Assembly: GCF_001420695.1 (NCBI RefSeq)
Contig: NZ_LJJB01000007.1
Coordinates: forward strand, 581,890 to 645,889
Reading direction: 5' to 3'
Length of the DNA: 64,000 nt
Source: Brevibacillus choshinensis
Lineage (GTDB): Bacteria > Bacillota > Bacilli > Brevibacillales > Brevibacillaceae
The notes under the pieces were generated by a model, which had not been told where the DNA came from, did no database searches, and was given only the letters and a program-made list of their open reading frames with translations. This document shows, piece by piece, positions 54,679 through 63,094 of this stretch (within the stretch, counting starts at the first letter, position 1; the number at the start of each line of letters is the position of its first letter). Made by a program: the position numbers and the translations under genes.

Positions 54679-55636
54679 CCGCCATCGCCGCCTGCGTAGA
54701 AGCGCGGCCATGCGCAATCTGGTTCGGGAAAATCACGTTCGGATGGAGGATTTGATCTATCCACTGTTCGTAGTAGAAGGAAGCAACGTCAAAAACGAAA
54801 TCCCTTCGATGCCCGGTGTGTACCATTTTTCCTTGGATAAATTGGCTATCGAGATGAAAGAAATTGTGGCCGCAGGGATCGAGTCCGTCATCATGTTTGG
54901 TGTACCGGAAGAAAAAGATGCGTGCGGATCTGGAGCCTATGACGATACGGCAATTACCCAACAAGCGATTCGTCTAATCAAAGAAGCTTATCCAGAGATG
55001 ATCGTCATCGCGGATACCTGTCTGTGTGAATATACCGATCACGGTCATTGCGGCGTGCTGCATGATGGAGATGTCGACAATGACGAGTCACTCAAGCTCT
55101 TGGCACAAACAGCCGTTTCTCAAGCAAAAGCAGGGGCGGATATCATCGCACCTTCCAATATGATGGACGGTTTTGTGATCGCGATCCGTGAAGCGCTGGA
55201 TGAAGCCGGCTTTGAACATATTCCGATCATGTCCTATGCAGTGAAATATGCTTCGGCATTTTATGGACCTTTCCGCGAAGCAGCGAACTCTACACCGCAA
55301 TTTGGGGATCGCAAAAGCTACCAAATGGACCCTGCCAACTCGCGTGAAGGCCTACGTGAAGCAGCTTCCGATGTGAAAGAGGGAGCGGACTTCCTGATCG
55401 TGAAGCCGGGTCTCGCGTTCATGGACATGGTCGTGCGCCTGCGTGAAAACTTCAACCAACCAATCGTCGCTTACAACGTAAGTGGTGAGTATTCCATGGT
55501 GAAGGCAGCGGCTGCGAATGGCTGGATCGACGAAGAACGGATCGTAATGGAAACGCTGGTCGGCTTTAAACGTGCGGGTGCAGATTTGATCATTACGTAT
55601 CATGCCAAAGACGTTTCCAAATGGCTGAAGGGGTGA
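54662..55636 (+). CDS. hemB: Delta-aminolevulinic acid dehydratase (porphobilinogen synthase)
   Basis: A 324-residue enzyme joining two aminolevulinate molecules. Zinc-type cysteines are in [16 protein letters not shown] near residue 120, the Schiff-base lysines are in [14 protein letters not shown] near 195 and [11 protein letters not shown] near 248. Its 5' end lies within hemD; a GGGAGGGAAAGAC site precedes the ATG. The hemL gene follows at four bases. Confidence 0.96.
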   Translation: MAQTFDRHRRLRRSAAMRNLVRENHVRMEDLIYPLFVVEGSNVKNEIPSMPGVYHFSLDKLAIEMKEIVAAGIESVIMFGVPEEKDACGSGAYDDTAITQQAIRLIKEAYPEMIVIADTCLCEYTDHGHCGVLHDGDVDNDESLKLLAQTAVSQAKAGADIIAPSNMMDGFVIAIREALDEAGFEHIPIMSYAVKYASAFYGPFREAANSTPQFGDRKSYQMDPANSREGLREAASDVKEGADFLIVKPGLAFMDMVVRLRENFNQPIVAYNVSGEYSMVKAAAANGWIDEERIVMETLVGFKRAGADLIITYHAKDVSKWLKG

Positions 55637-55640
55637 GTAG

Positions 55641-56927
55641 ATGATGAAACGGGAAAAATCAACGGAACTCTTTGCGGAAGCGCAGCATTACATTCCAGGT
55701 GGGGTAAACAGCCCCGTACGAGCATTTAAGAGCGTCGGTGGCAACCCGATTTACATCGAAAAAGGGGAAGGTTCCCGAATCTTTGATGTAGATGGCAACA
55801 GCTATATCGATTATATCGGCTCGTGGGGACCATTGATTCTCGGTCACGCACATCCACGCGTCCTGTCGGCGATTACGGAAGTCGCTACTTTGGGTACGAG
55901 CTTTGGCGCACCAACCGAACGTGAAACAGATATGGCAAAGCTGGTGTGCGAGCTGGTGCCATCGGTAGAAGTCGTACGGATGGTAAACTCCGGAACGGAA
56001 GCAACGATGAGTGCTCTGCGCCTGGCGCGCGGTTATACAAAGCGCAATAAAATTATGAAATTCGAAGGCTGCTATCACGGCCATGCCGACAGCCTGCTGA
56101 TCAAAGCAGGTTCGGGCGTCGCTACTCTGGGATTGCCTGACAGCCCGGGCGTACCCGAAGGAACCGCTGTCAATACGATTACGGTTCCATACAACGATCT
56201 GGAGAGTGTAAAGCTCGCGTTCTCTTCGTTCGGAGACGACCTGGCTGCGGTGATCGTCGAGCCGATCGGGGGAAATATGGGCGTCGTTCCTCCATTGCCA
56301 GGCTTCCTGGAAGGCTTGCGTGAGATTACACAGCAATACGGCACACTGCTCATTTTTGATGAAGTAATGACTGGATTCCGCGTGGCTCGTGGCGGTGCGC
56401 AAGAGCTGTTCGGTATCGCACCTGATTTGACTACGATGGGCAAAGTCATTGGTGGTGGTCTACCAGTAGGTGCATATGGCGGGAAGCGTGAAATCATGCA
56501 GCAGATCGCTCCTGCTGGTCCAATCTATCAAGCAGGGACTCTCTCTGGTAACCCACTGGCAATGGCAGCAGGCTTGACCACTCTTCAGGAGCTGAGCAAG
56601 CCAGGCGCTTACGAGCGTTTGGAGAAATTGTCTGCACGCCTGGCGGAAGGCTTGGCTGACAATGCGAGCAAGCTCGGCATTCCACACACTCTCAATCGCG
56701 TTGGTTCCATGGTTTGTCTGTTCTTTACAGACACGCCTGTCATCAACTACGAGACAGCTAAGACTTCCGATCTGGAGCGCTTCTCTACGTACTTCAGCCA
56801 TTTGTTGGAAGAAGGCATTATGATCCCACCTTCGCAATTTGAAGGCATGTTCGTATCCGTGGCTCACTCCGAGGCAGATATCGAGAGAACGATTGAAGCA
56901 AGCTACCAGGCGATGAAAAAGTTATAA
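55641..56927 (+). CDS. hemL: Glutamate-1-semialdehyde 2,1-aminomutase
   Basis: A 428-residue PLP enzyme producing 5-aminolevulinate. The cofactor lysine lies in [18 protein letters not shown] near residue 268, and [15 protein letters not shown] and [18 protein letters not shown] are the family blocks. An ATG pair starts the protein after GGGGTGAGTAG. It is the last gene of the hem operon and is followed by a strong terminator. Confidence 0.96.
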   Translation: MMKREKSTELFAEAQHYIPGGVNSPVRAFKSVGGNPIYIEKGEGSRIFDVDGNSYIDYIGSWGPLILGHAHPRVLSAITEVATLGTSFGAPTERETDMAKLVCELVPSVEVVRMVNSGTEATMSALRLARGYTKRNKIMKFEGCYHGHADSLLIKAGSGVATLGLPDSPGVPEGTAVNTITVPYNDLESVKLAFSSFGDDLAAVIVEPIGGNMGVVPPLPGFLEGLREITQQYGTLLIFDEVMTGFRVARGGAQELFGIAPDLTTMGKVIGGGLPVGAYGGKREIMQQIAPAGPIYQAGTLSGNPLAMAAGLTTLQELSKPGAYERLEKLSARLAEGLADNASKLGIPHTLNRVGSMVCLFFTDTPVINYETAKTSDLERFSTYFSHLLEEGIMIPPSQFEGMFVSVAHSEADIERTIEASYQAMKKL

Positions 56928-56941
56928 GGATGCAAGCAGAA

Positions 56942-56978
56942 CCCTCCTGAAGCCGTTCAGGAGGGCTTTCGTTTTTTT
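56942..56978 (+). terminator. Intrinsic terminator of the hem operon
   Basis: CCCTCCTGA at 56942-56950 pairs with TCAGGAGGG at 56957-56965, followed by CTTTCG and seven T. Confidence 0.88.
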
Positions 56979-57043
56979 ACAGGTTTTGTCTGATGATTGT
57001 GATAAAATAAGTGGGAAAAACTGGCTGGAATGGAGTGATCGCA

Positions 57044-57520
57044 GTGAGTGGAAGTATCGCAGTGGTACCGCAGAAGTATTTGATTGGAATGAGTTTTTCA
57101 GGGAACTTTCAGGCTTTGGTAGCAGAAATGCCCAAGGTATGGGCGACGTTTTTGCAGCGTCAGCCAGAAATTCCTCTAGTCGTCCATCCTGTGGTTCGAT
57201 ATGACATCAGTAACGAAAATCACACTTACCAGATGTACACGGAGTATATTGCGGTGGAAGTAGAACGTTTCGAACAAATCCCCGTGGGAATGATCGGCTT
57301 CACCGTACCGGAAAAAACATACGCCCGTTTCACGCATACTGGCCCGATGGACCAAGTGCAAAATACGTACCAGCAGGCGTTTCAATGGATAAAGGAACAT
57401 GGACACCGAGTGGATGAAGCTGCTCTGCGCATAGAACGTTACGATGAACGATTTGTTCCTAGCGTGCATGCTCCCGAGCGTTCTGAAAATGCGTATGACA
57501 TCTTCATCCCGTTGCTGTAA
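57044..57520 (+). CDS. GyrI-like effector-binding domain protein
   Basis: A 159-residue single-domain protein of the GyrI-like / AraC effector-binding fold. YLIGMSFSG near the start, YTEYIAVEVERFEQIPVGM in the middle and TYARFTHTGPMDQVQNTYQQAF are the fold's two symmetric halves; no DNA-binding domain is attached. Members bind small molecules and can protect against toxins. GTG 57044 follows GGAGTGATC; the open frame starts 11 codons earlier. It is convergent with the next gene, only 12 bases away. Confidence 0.75.
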   Translation: MSGSIAVVPQKYLIGMSFSGNFQALVAEMPKVWATFLQRQPEIPLVVHPVVRYDISNENHTYQMYTEYIAVEVERFEQIPVGMIGFTVPEKTYARFTHTGPMDQVQNTYQQAFQWIKEHGHRVDEAALRIERYDERFVPSVHAPERSENAYDIFIPLL

Positions 57521-57532
57521 CGTATTGCTTGC

Positions 57533-58222
57533 TCACTTTAGCCCCAATTGAAGCTGTCTGGTAACAAACCGATCCATTTCCTCCATCACGGACGTCAATG
57601 TGGAGAGGCTAGCGCAAAGGTCCAACCCGATTTCCAAGGCGTGGTTCGCGTTCGGTACGATTTCGAGATGTAGATTCGGTTTTGTTTCTCTCAATTTTTC
57701 CATCAACGGTTCCCGATAAAAATGATCTTCTGTGCCAATGGCAAGGTATATGGGCTGCTTCGTCTTCAACAGATTGGTAGCCAGCAGTTCGCTCGTCAGG
57801 ATCGGGGTCAGCAGGATGGCCGCCGCCTTCTCATGCGCCGGGTCTTGCAACAAACCATCTACGATTGGCATGGTCCCAATCGATTTTCCCAAAAAGAAGA
57901 TTTGCTCGTACGGATGCCCCGCCAGTACTTTTTCGACAACAGCCTGAACATCCTCTTGCATCCACTTGCTTCGTTCAGCCATGGCGAGCTCTCCGAAGGC
58001 GATATTTTCTTTGCCATAGGCGTACTCGATATGGACGATGTCTGAATCATGGCCGAGCATCAACATGGTGGAGTAATGCAGGAAAGGCTTGTCAAACAGA
58101 TAGCTTGAGCCCGGGCAAAAAAAGCAGATCGTACGGGAGCGTGCCTCCCCAGGCTGAATATAGGTGTATCGTACATCCTGACTATTTCGGCCGATCGCAA
58201 GGCCTGCGCTTATTTGTACCAT
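57533..58222 (-). CDS. Alpha/beta hydrolase family protein
   Basis: A 229-residue hydrolase. The nucleophile serine is in FLGKSIGTMP near residue 105, an acidic residue in GTEDHFY near 178, and histidine in VPNANHALE near 203. FFCPGSSYLFDKP fits the oxyanion region. No signal peptide. ATG 58222 follows AGAGGAGAAA; the frame open to 58303 is leader. Substrate unknown. It diverges from a second hydrolase gene, but the two are not close in sequence. Confidence 0.78.
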   Translation of the reverse strand: MVQISAGLAIGRNSQDVRYTYIQPGEARSRTICFFCPGSSYLFDKPFLHYSTMLMLGHDSDIVHIEYAYGKENIAFGELAMAERSKWMQEDVQAVVEKVLAGHPYEQIFFLGKSIGTMPIVDGLLQDPAHEKAAAILLTPILTSELLATNLLKTKQPIYLAIGTEDHFYREPLMEKLRETKPNLHLEIVPNANHALEIGLDLCASLSTLTSVMEEMDRFVTRQLQLGLK

Positions 58223-58362
58223 AAAGAGTTTCTCCTCTTCTAGAAAGATTGAGATGGAAGCGATTGTGTTACATATCATAAAGGGGGGAAACGCCCCTGA
58301 CAAGCATTCTTTCGACCCGCACAGGGCACCATTTTGAAAAAAGACTGAAAGGAAGATGTCAC

Positions 58363-59160
58363 ATGATCAAACAAGTACAGCTAGAAAATGGTCTCGAGGT
58401 AGCTTATCTGGAAGAGGGTAGCGCCAATCAGGAAACGGTCATTCTACTGCACGGCTTTTGCGGTAGCTCGGCCTATTGGAATAAAATTGTTCCAGCTCTC
58501 TCCCAATCGTATCATGTGGTAGCTGTAGACTTGCGAGGACATGGAGGTAGCTCTGCGCCGGATGAGCCGTACACCATGGAGCGCTTTGCGGAAGATCTCT
58601 CCCTGTTAGTGGACAAGCTTGAGTGTGGACCGGTTCATTTGTTCGGGCATTCCCTAGGAGGGTATGTGACCCTCGCATTTGCGCAGAAGCACGTGGACAA
58701 ATTGAAAAGCTTTGGGCTGATTCATTCTACCGGCTATCCTGACGATGATGCAGCCAAGGCGAATCGGGATAAAGGCGCCGAGAACATTCGGGAAAACGGT
58801 ATGGAGCCATTTATCAAGGCATTGGTACCCAAGCTGTTCGCACCCGGGCATGTTACGTCGATGCCAGAAGATGTGCAAGTAGCCAAAGAAATTGGGTTTG
58901 CCACCAAGCCGACAGGAGCTATCCAGACGCTGAAAGGCATGCGGGATCGTGCAGATCGCAATGATGTACTCACATCGACGACTCTTCCTGTACTTTTAGT
59001 CGCGGGTAAAGAGGACAAGATCATTCCTTCTGAAAAAACATTTATCGTGAACGGGCCGCGTGTGGATCAAGTTTTGCTCGGCCATGCAGGGCACATGGGA
59101 ATGATGGAAGAGCCCGAGGCAATGGCCGAGGCGATCATACGGTTTGTGTCGAAAAATTAG
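58363..59160 (+). CDS. Alpha/beta hydrolase
   Basis: A 265-residue hydrolase of the esterase/haloperoxidase type. VILLHGFCGSSAYWN is the oxyanion loop, LFGHSLGGYVTLAF near residue 92 has the nucleophile serine, AGKEDKIIP near 222 the acid and GHAGHMGMMEEP near 245 the histidine. It has a complete triad and is probably a cytoplasmic ester- or lactone-cleaving enzyme. GAAAGGAAG precedes the ATG. The natural substrate is not deducible. Confidence 0.85.
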   Translation: MIKQVQLENGLEVAYLEEGSANQETVILLHGFCGSSAYWNKIVPALSQSYHVVAVDLRGHGGSSAPDEPYTMERFAEDLSLLVDKLECGPVHLFGHSLGGYVTLAFAQKHVDKLKSFGLIHSTGYPDDDAAKANRDKGAENIRENGMEPFIKALVPKLFAPGHVTSMPEDVQVAKEIGFATKPTGAIQTLKGMRDRADRNDVLTSTTLPVLLVAGKEDKIIPSEKTFIVNGPRVDQVLLGHAGHMGMMEEPEAMAEAIIRFVSKN

Positions 59161-59187
59161 AGAAATCCCACCAAAGACCTAGTAAAT

Positions 59188-59198
59188 TTTGCTATAAT
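59188..59198 (+). promoter_or_regulatory. Promoter -10 of nucleotidase gene
   Basis: TTTTGCTATAAT contains TATAAT at 59193-59198 with an extended TG. The -35 is weak. The coding start is 53 bases downstream. Confidence 0.5.
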
Positions 59199-59250
59199 AG
59201 ACAGGGAAATCCTATCAATAGAGATACATATGAGAGGGGAAATTTTACAA

Positions 59251-61125
59251 ATGAAAAAAGCACGTCGCATTACCATGACGGCTCTTGCGTCGGTTGTCTT
59301 TGCTTCGTTGATGACGACTTCTGCATTTGCCGCACCACTTCACCCTGTTCAGCACGCAGATTGGATGGTAAAAAAGTCGATCATCACTGCTGGACAAAAC
59401 GGTGATCTCGCTCTCGACCGCAGTGTGACTTTGGCAGAGGCGACTGTTGTATTTGCCAAGCTGAAGGGCGTTAAGATTGCCGCACCTGTAAAAGGTGAAA
59501 CCTGGGCTACACCTTACCTGGCTTGGGCAAAAACACAGGGAGCTGTAACGCAAGACGATTTCAAAAAGCCTGCTCAAGTGCTTACCTCTGCCAAACTGGC
59601 TGAAATGGCGAAAAAACTGGGCTACACGCTCGCACTGGAAAACAAAGCTACAGTGACTCGTGGTGAGTTCTTCAATGCTCTGGGTAACGCAGCTACTACG
59701 CACATTACACTTGCACATACAAACGATACACATGGACATATCCAAGAAGATAAAACGCAAAAAGAATTCGGCTTCGCTAAAATTGCGACTCTGTTAAAAG
59801 AATGGCGTGCTGAAAACCCGAACTTCCTGCTGTTGGACGCAGGTGACACCTTCCAAGGGACTGTTTTTGTCAACCAGTTCAAAGGTGAATCCATCCTGCC
59901 AATCCTCAACAGCCTGGATTACACACTGATGACTGCAGGTAACCACGAGTTTGACTTTGGCTATGAGCAGCTGCTGAAGCTGCGTGACGCTCTTGATTAC
60001 CCAGTAATCAATGCAAACGTATTTACAGCAGATGGCAAAAACCTGTTGGTACCGACCTTCAAGGCTGAGATCGGCGGCAAGAAGTTCGCGTTTGTGGGCT
60101 TTGTAGCGGAAGACACGCCCGTACTGACTCACCCGAACAACGTTAAGGGCCTGACATTCAAGAGCCCGGTAGAAGTTGCGAAAACGGTGATCCCTGAGCT
60201 GAAAAAAGAAGCGGATCACGTAGTGGTTGTTTCTCATATCGGGGTGGACGTAGACCGTGAAATCGCGAAAAACGTAGAAGGCATCGATCTGATCGTAGGT
60301 GGTCACTCCCATACTCCTCTGAAAACACCAGAAGTTGTAAACGGTACTTACATCGTTCAAGACTGGGAGTACGGAAAATCTCTCGGACGTGCTGATCTGT
60401 ACTATTTGAATGAAGAGCTGGTAGCATTCAGCGGTGGTCTGAAAGAGTACGATGAAAACGTTCAAGCAGATCCTGAAGTGGACAAAATGGTGAAAGACAT
60501 CGTTACTCAAATTGACAGTGTAATGAACGTGGTCATCGCGAAATCCGAAGTACCATTGGATGGCGACCGTGCGCTGGTACGTACTAAAGAAACCAACGTC
60601 GGTAACCTGATTGCAGATATCATGCTGGAGCGCACTCAATCGATCAAAGGTCATGAGGCAGATGTTGCACTGGCAAATGGCGGCGGAATCCGTACGCAGC
60701 TGAATGCTGGAGATATCACCAAGAAAAACCTGTACACGCTCCTGCCGTTTGAAAACAACACTCTTTCTGTTGTAGAAGTAACAGGTGAAGAACTGAAAAA
60801 AGCACTGGAAAACGGTGTGAGCCAAGTAGAGACAGGAGCAGGTCGCTTCCCGCAAATCAGCGGCATGAGCTTCACGTACAACCCTACGAAGCCAGCTGGT
60901 GAGCGCGTGATCGAAGTGAAAGTAGGCGACAAGTCGCTTGATCTGACCAAAACATACAAAGTAGCAACAATCGACTTCCTGGCAGCAGGTGGCGATGGCT
61001 ACGAATCGTTTAAAAAACCATTCTTCAACACAGGTCTGTCGATGTACAGCGTGGTAGAAGAAGCGTTGATCAAGCGCCAAGTGGTCAGTCCGAAAGTGGA
61101 AGGCCGCATTGTAGAAGTAAAATAA
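59251..61125 (+). CDS. Secreted 5'-nucleotidase/2',3'-cyclic phosphodiesterase with SLH-like region
   Basis: A 624-residue exported enzyme. A signal peptide (KKARR, then a hydrophobic core ending SAFAAP) gives a cleavage near residue 30. Residues about 35-150 are SLH-like (VTLAEATVVFAKLKG, TWATPYLAWAKTQGAV), which would hold the protein on the cell wall or S-layer. The metallophosphatase domain follows with LAHTNDTHGH, DAGDTFQGT, AGNHEFDFG and GGHSHTPL, then the 5'-nucleotidase C-domain (NLIADIMLERT, NGGGIR, FLAAGGDGYE). ATG 59251 is preferred because GAGGGGAAA stands before it; ATG 59230 has none. It scavenges phosphate and nucleosides outside the cell. Confidence 0.9.
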   Translation: MKKARRITMTALASVVFASLMTTSAFAAPLHPVQHADWMVKKSIITAGQNGDLALDRSVTLAEATVVFAKLKGVKIAAPVKGETWATPYLAWAKTQGAVTQDDFKKPAQVLTSAKLAEMAKKLGYTLALENKATVTRGEFFNALGNAATTHITLAHTNDTHGHIQEDKTQKEFGFAKIATLLKEWRAENPNFLLLDAGDTFQGTVFVNQFKGESILPILNSLDYTLMTAGNHEFDFGYEQLLKLRDALDYPVINANVFTADGKNLLVPTFKAEIGGKKFAFVGFVAEDTPVLTHPNNVKGLTFKSPVEVAKTVIPELKKEADHVVVVSHIGVDVDREIAKNVEGIDLIVGGHSHTPLKTPEVVNGTYIVQDWEYGKSLGRADLYYLNEELVAFSGGLKEYDENVQADPEVDKMVKDIVTQIDSVMNVVIAKSEVPLDGDRALVRTKETNVGNLIADIMLERTQSIKGHEADVALANGGGIRTQLNAGDITKKNLYTLLPFENNTLSVVEVTGEELKKALENGVSQVETGAGRFPQISGMSFTYNPTKPAGERVIEVKVGDKSLDLTKTYKVATIDFLAAGGDGYESFKKPFFNTGLSMYSVVEEALIKRQVVSPKVEGRIVEVK

Positions 61126-61139
61126 GCGTGGATTAAGTG

Positions 61140-61174
61140 AGACAGGGAGATGTGAATGCTCCCTGTCTTTTTTA
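61140..61174 (+). terminator. Intrinsic terminator after nucleotidase gene
   Basis: AGACAGGGAG at 61140-61149 pairs perfectly with CTCCCTGTCT at 61159-61168, then six T. Confidence 0.88.
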
Positions 61175-61180
61175 TCATAA

Positions 61181-61204
61181 AGTACCTTGCAATATACAGT
61201 ACCT
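61181..61204 (+). promoter_or_regulatory. Direct repeat, possible PadR operator
   Basis: AGTACCT occurs at 61181-61187 and again at 61198-61204, 17 bases apart, with TTGCAATATAC between. The repeat covers the likely promoter of the PadR operon and could be its autoregulatory site. Confidence 0.4.
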
Positions 61205-61235
61205 CTTTGGTAAGCTTTTACATGGGTGATGGGCA

Positions 61236-61565
61236 TTGAATGTTCAGTTTAAAAAGGGCGTACTAGAGCTATGCGTGCTGGTTTTGACGGCCAAGCGTGA
61301 CAGGTATGGCTACGAGCTCGTTGCCAGCATCTCTGAAAAGTTTCACATTGCTGAGGGTACGGTTTACCCTTTGCTGCGTCGGTTGACCCAGGAAGGTTTT
61401 TTTACCACGTATCTAAAAGAATCGCAAGAAGGTCCGCCGCGCAAATACTATCAGTTGACAGAGCAAGGCCGTGTATACATGAACGATCTTGTTTTGGAAT
61501 GGCGCATTTTCGACCGCGGTGTCAACCAGATCATAGGGGAGGGACTCGGTTATGACAAGGCGTGA
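61236..61565 (+). CDS. PadR family transcriptional regulator
   Basis: A 109-residue PadR-like regulator. The winged helix-turn-helix reads YGYELVASISEKFHIAEG then TVYPLLRRLTQEGFFTTY, with GPPRKYYQLTEQG as the wing. The TTG start follows GGGTGATGG. The stop overlaps the DUF1700 gene by 14 bases. PadR-DUF1700-DUF4097 operons are widespread in Bacilli, where the regulator represses its own operon and responds to envelope stress or antibiotics in some species. Confidence 0.88.
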   Translation: MNVQFKKGVLELCVLVLTAKRDRYGYELVASISEKFHIAEGTVYPLLRRLTQEGFFTTYLKESQEGPPRKYYQLTEQGRVYMNDLVLEWRIFDRGVNQIIGEGLGYDKA

Positions 61566-62103
61566 GTTCATGGACGAATTGGGCTCGCTGTTAATTGAAT
61601 TACCTGACAAGGAAAGATTGGATATTTTGGCAGATTACACGGAGCACTTTTTGATGGGCATTCAGGATGGCAAGAGTGAGCATGAGATTGCAGAGACGTT
61701 GGGCAGTCCTAAGGTGTTGGCTAGAGAGCTGCTGGCAGGCTACCGGATTCACCAAGCACAATCGAATGCATCTGTCGGAAACATGACCCGTGCGATAATA
61801 GCGACCGTCAGCCTTGGATTCTTCAATTTAATCTTTGTTCTCGGCCCGTTTATGGCACTAATCGGGGTGCTGATTGCGTGCTATGGAGTGTCAGTCTCCT
61901 TGTTGGTCGCGCCATTGGGAATGCTCGCCCAGTATGGTGTTCCGAATCTATCCCACGAGCGACTCTTTCTGTTGTTCGGAAGCCTGGCTTCAGTCGGATT
62001 GGGTGGCATGCTGGTGATCGGCTTGATTCGTTTGACCAAATGGCTGTACCGGCAGTTCTTGCGGTATCTCCAGTTCAACGTGCAAATGATCAGGGGGAAA
62101 TAA
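61552..62103 (+). CDS. DUF1700 (HAAS) membrane protein
   Basis: A 183-residue membrane protein. The first 70 residues are the HAAS helical region typical of DUF1700 (REFMDELGSLLIELPDKERLDILADYTEHF and EIAETLGSPKVLARELL; shown here only in part), followed by three or four transmembrane helices. Such proteins probably signal to or hold the partner protein of the operon. It overlaps padR, and the next gene begins just after its stop, so all three are coupled. Confidence 0.8.
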   Translation: MTRREFMDELGSLLIELPDKERLDILADYTEHFLMGIQDGKSEHEIAETLGSPKVLARELLAGYRIHQAQSNASVGNMTRAIIATVSLGFFNLIFVLGPFMALIGVLIACYGVSVSLLVAPLGMLAQYGVPNLSHERLFLLFGSLASVGLGGMLVIGLIRLTKWLYRQFLRYLQFNVQMIRGK

Positions 62104-62104
62104 G

Positions 62105-62953
62105 ATGAGGAATGTGAGCAAAAAACTATTTGGATTATGCTTGCTGCTCTTTATCGTCGGGGCGGCCGGACTCGTCTGGTTATTTTCAAAACAGGAATAT
62201 TTCACTTTTTCGTTAAAAGAAGTGAAGGAGGAGCGGATGGTATCCCAATCCTTCAAAGGGCTGAATCTGTCCACCGATACGACGGACGTGATCATTGGGC
62301 CAAGCAATCAGTCGTCTGCCATCGTTCGATTGGTAGGCAATGCTGCTGATCAGCAACTGGAGAGACTCCAATTTACGAGCGATGTAAGTCCGGATGGGAC
62401 ACTGAATGTCACGGTGCGGGAACAAAATCATCTCAACTTGTTTTTCATGGGGAATGGGCACTTGCAGGTCGAAGTCTTGCTTCCGGATGCGGTGTACGAG
62501 AATATTCGTTTAGAGACAGCAACCGGGGATATCAAAAGTAGTGCGCTCCAAGCCAAACAGGCAAACTTCACGTCAAGTACGGGAGAGATTGAGCTCGCTG
62601 GCTTTACAGGAGAACAGCTAACCGTCGATACAGATACAGGTGACATGAAGCTTTTGCAGATTCGTTCAGCTGTTAAGGTCGAGAGCAGTACAGGAGATAT
62701 AAACAAGCTCGTCTTGTCTGAGCTTACCCACAATGTAGACATTCGCACGGATACGGGTGATGTGCGCGTTTCCGCAGATAAAAAGCCGACGGACGCCAAG
62801 CTCGAATTGGAGTCCGATACTGGGGATATCAACGTCGATTGGTCAGAGCTGAAGTATGATCGAAAAGAAGAGCAACATGTCGAGGCTTCTATTGGTAGCG
62901 GTGGCACAGTATTATCCGTAAAAACTGCGACTGGAGATATCCGCATTCAATAG
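62105..62953 (+). CDS. DUF4097 family membrane-anchored adhesin-like protein
   Basis: A 282-residue protein with an N-terminal transmembrane anchor (LFGLCLLLFIVGAAGLVWLF) and a repetitive beta-helix outside. The unit V.TATGDI / STGEI / TDTGDM / SSTGDI / TDTGDV / SDTGDI / TATGDI recurs about every 20 residues from residue 140 to the end, the mark of DUF4097 (YvlB-like) proteins. Function is not established; the PadR context suggests envelope defence. It starts one base after the DUF1700 stop. Confidence 0.83.
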   Translation: MRNVSKKLFGLCLLLFIVGAAGLVWLFSKQEYFTFSLKEVKEERMVSQSFKGLNLSTDTTDVIIGPSNQSSAIVRLVGNAADQQLERLQFTSDVSPDGTLNVTVREQNHLNLFFMGNGHLQVEVLLPDAVYENIRLETATGDIKSSALQAKQANFTSSTGEIELAGFTGEQLTVDTDTGDMKLLQIRSAVKVESSTGDINKLVLSELTHNVDIRTDTGDVRVSADKKPTDAKLELESDTGDINVDWSELKYDRKEEQHVEASIGSGGTVLSVKTATGDIRIQ

Positions 62954-63094
62954 GGGAAGTTTGGAAAGACTGATGGAAGAGCTTGGGAAAAATCGAGAAA
63001 CGAAAAGATTTTGACACAAAAGAGCCCTACATTGTCGAATGCCCAGTGGTATCATAATGTAGGGGAAGATTATTGTGTAAAGAGAGGTTTATTC

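Noticed and set aside
59794-61236. A 480-codon open frame on the minus strand
   Set aside because: It lies opposite a well-supported 5'-nucleotidase gene, has no recognisable family and no ribosome site; it follows from codon bias.
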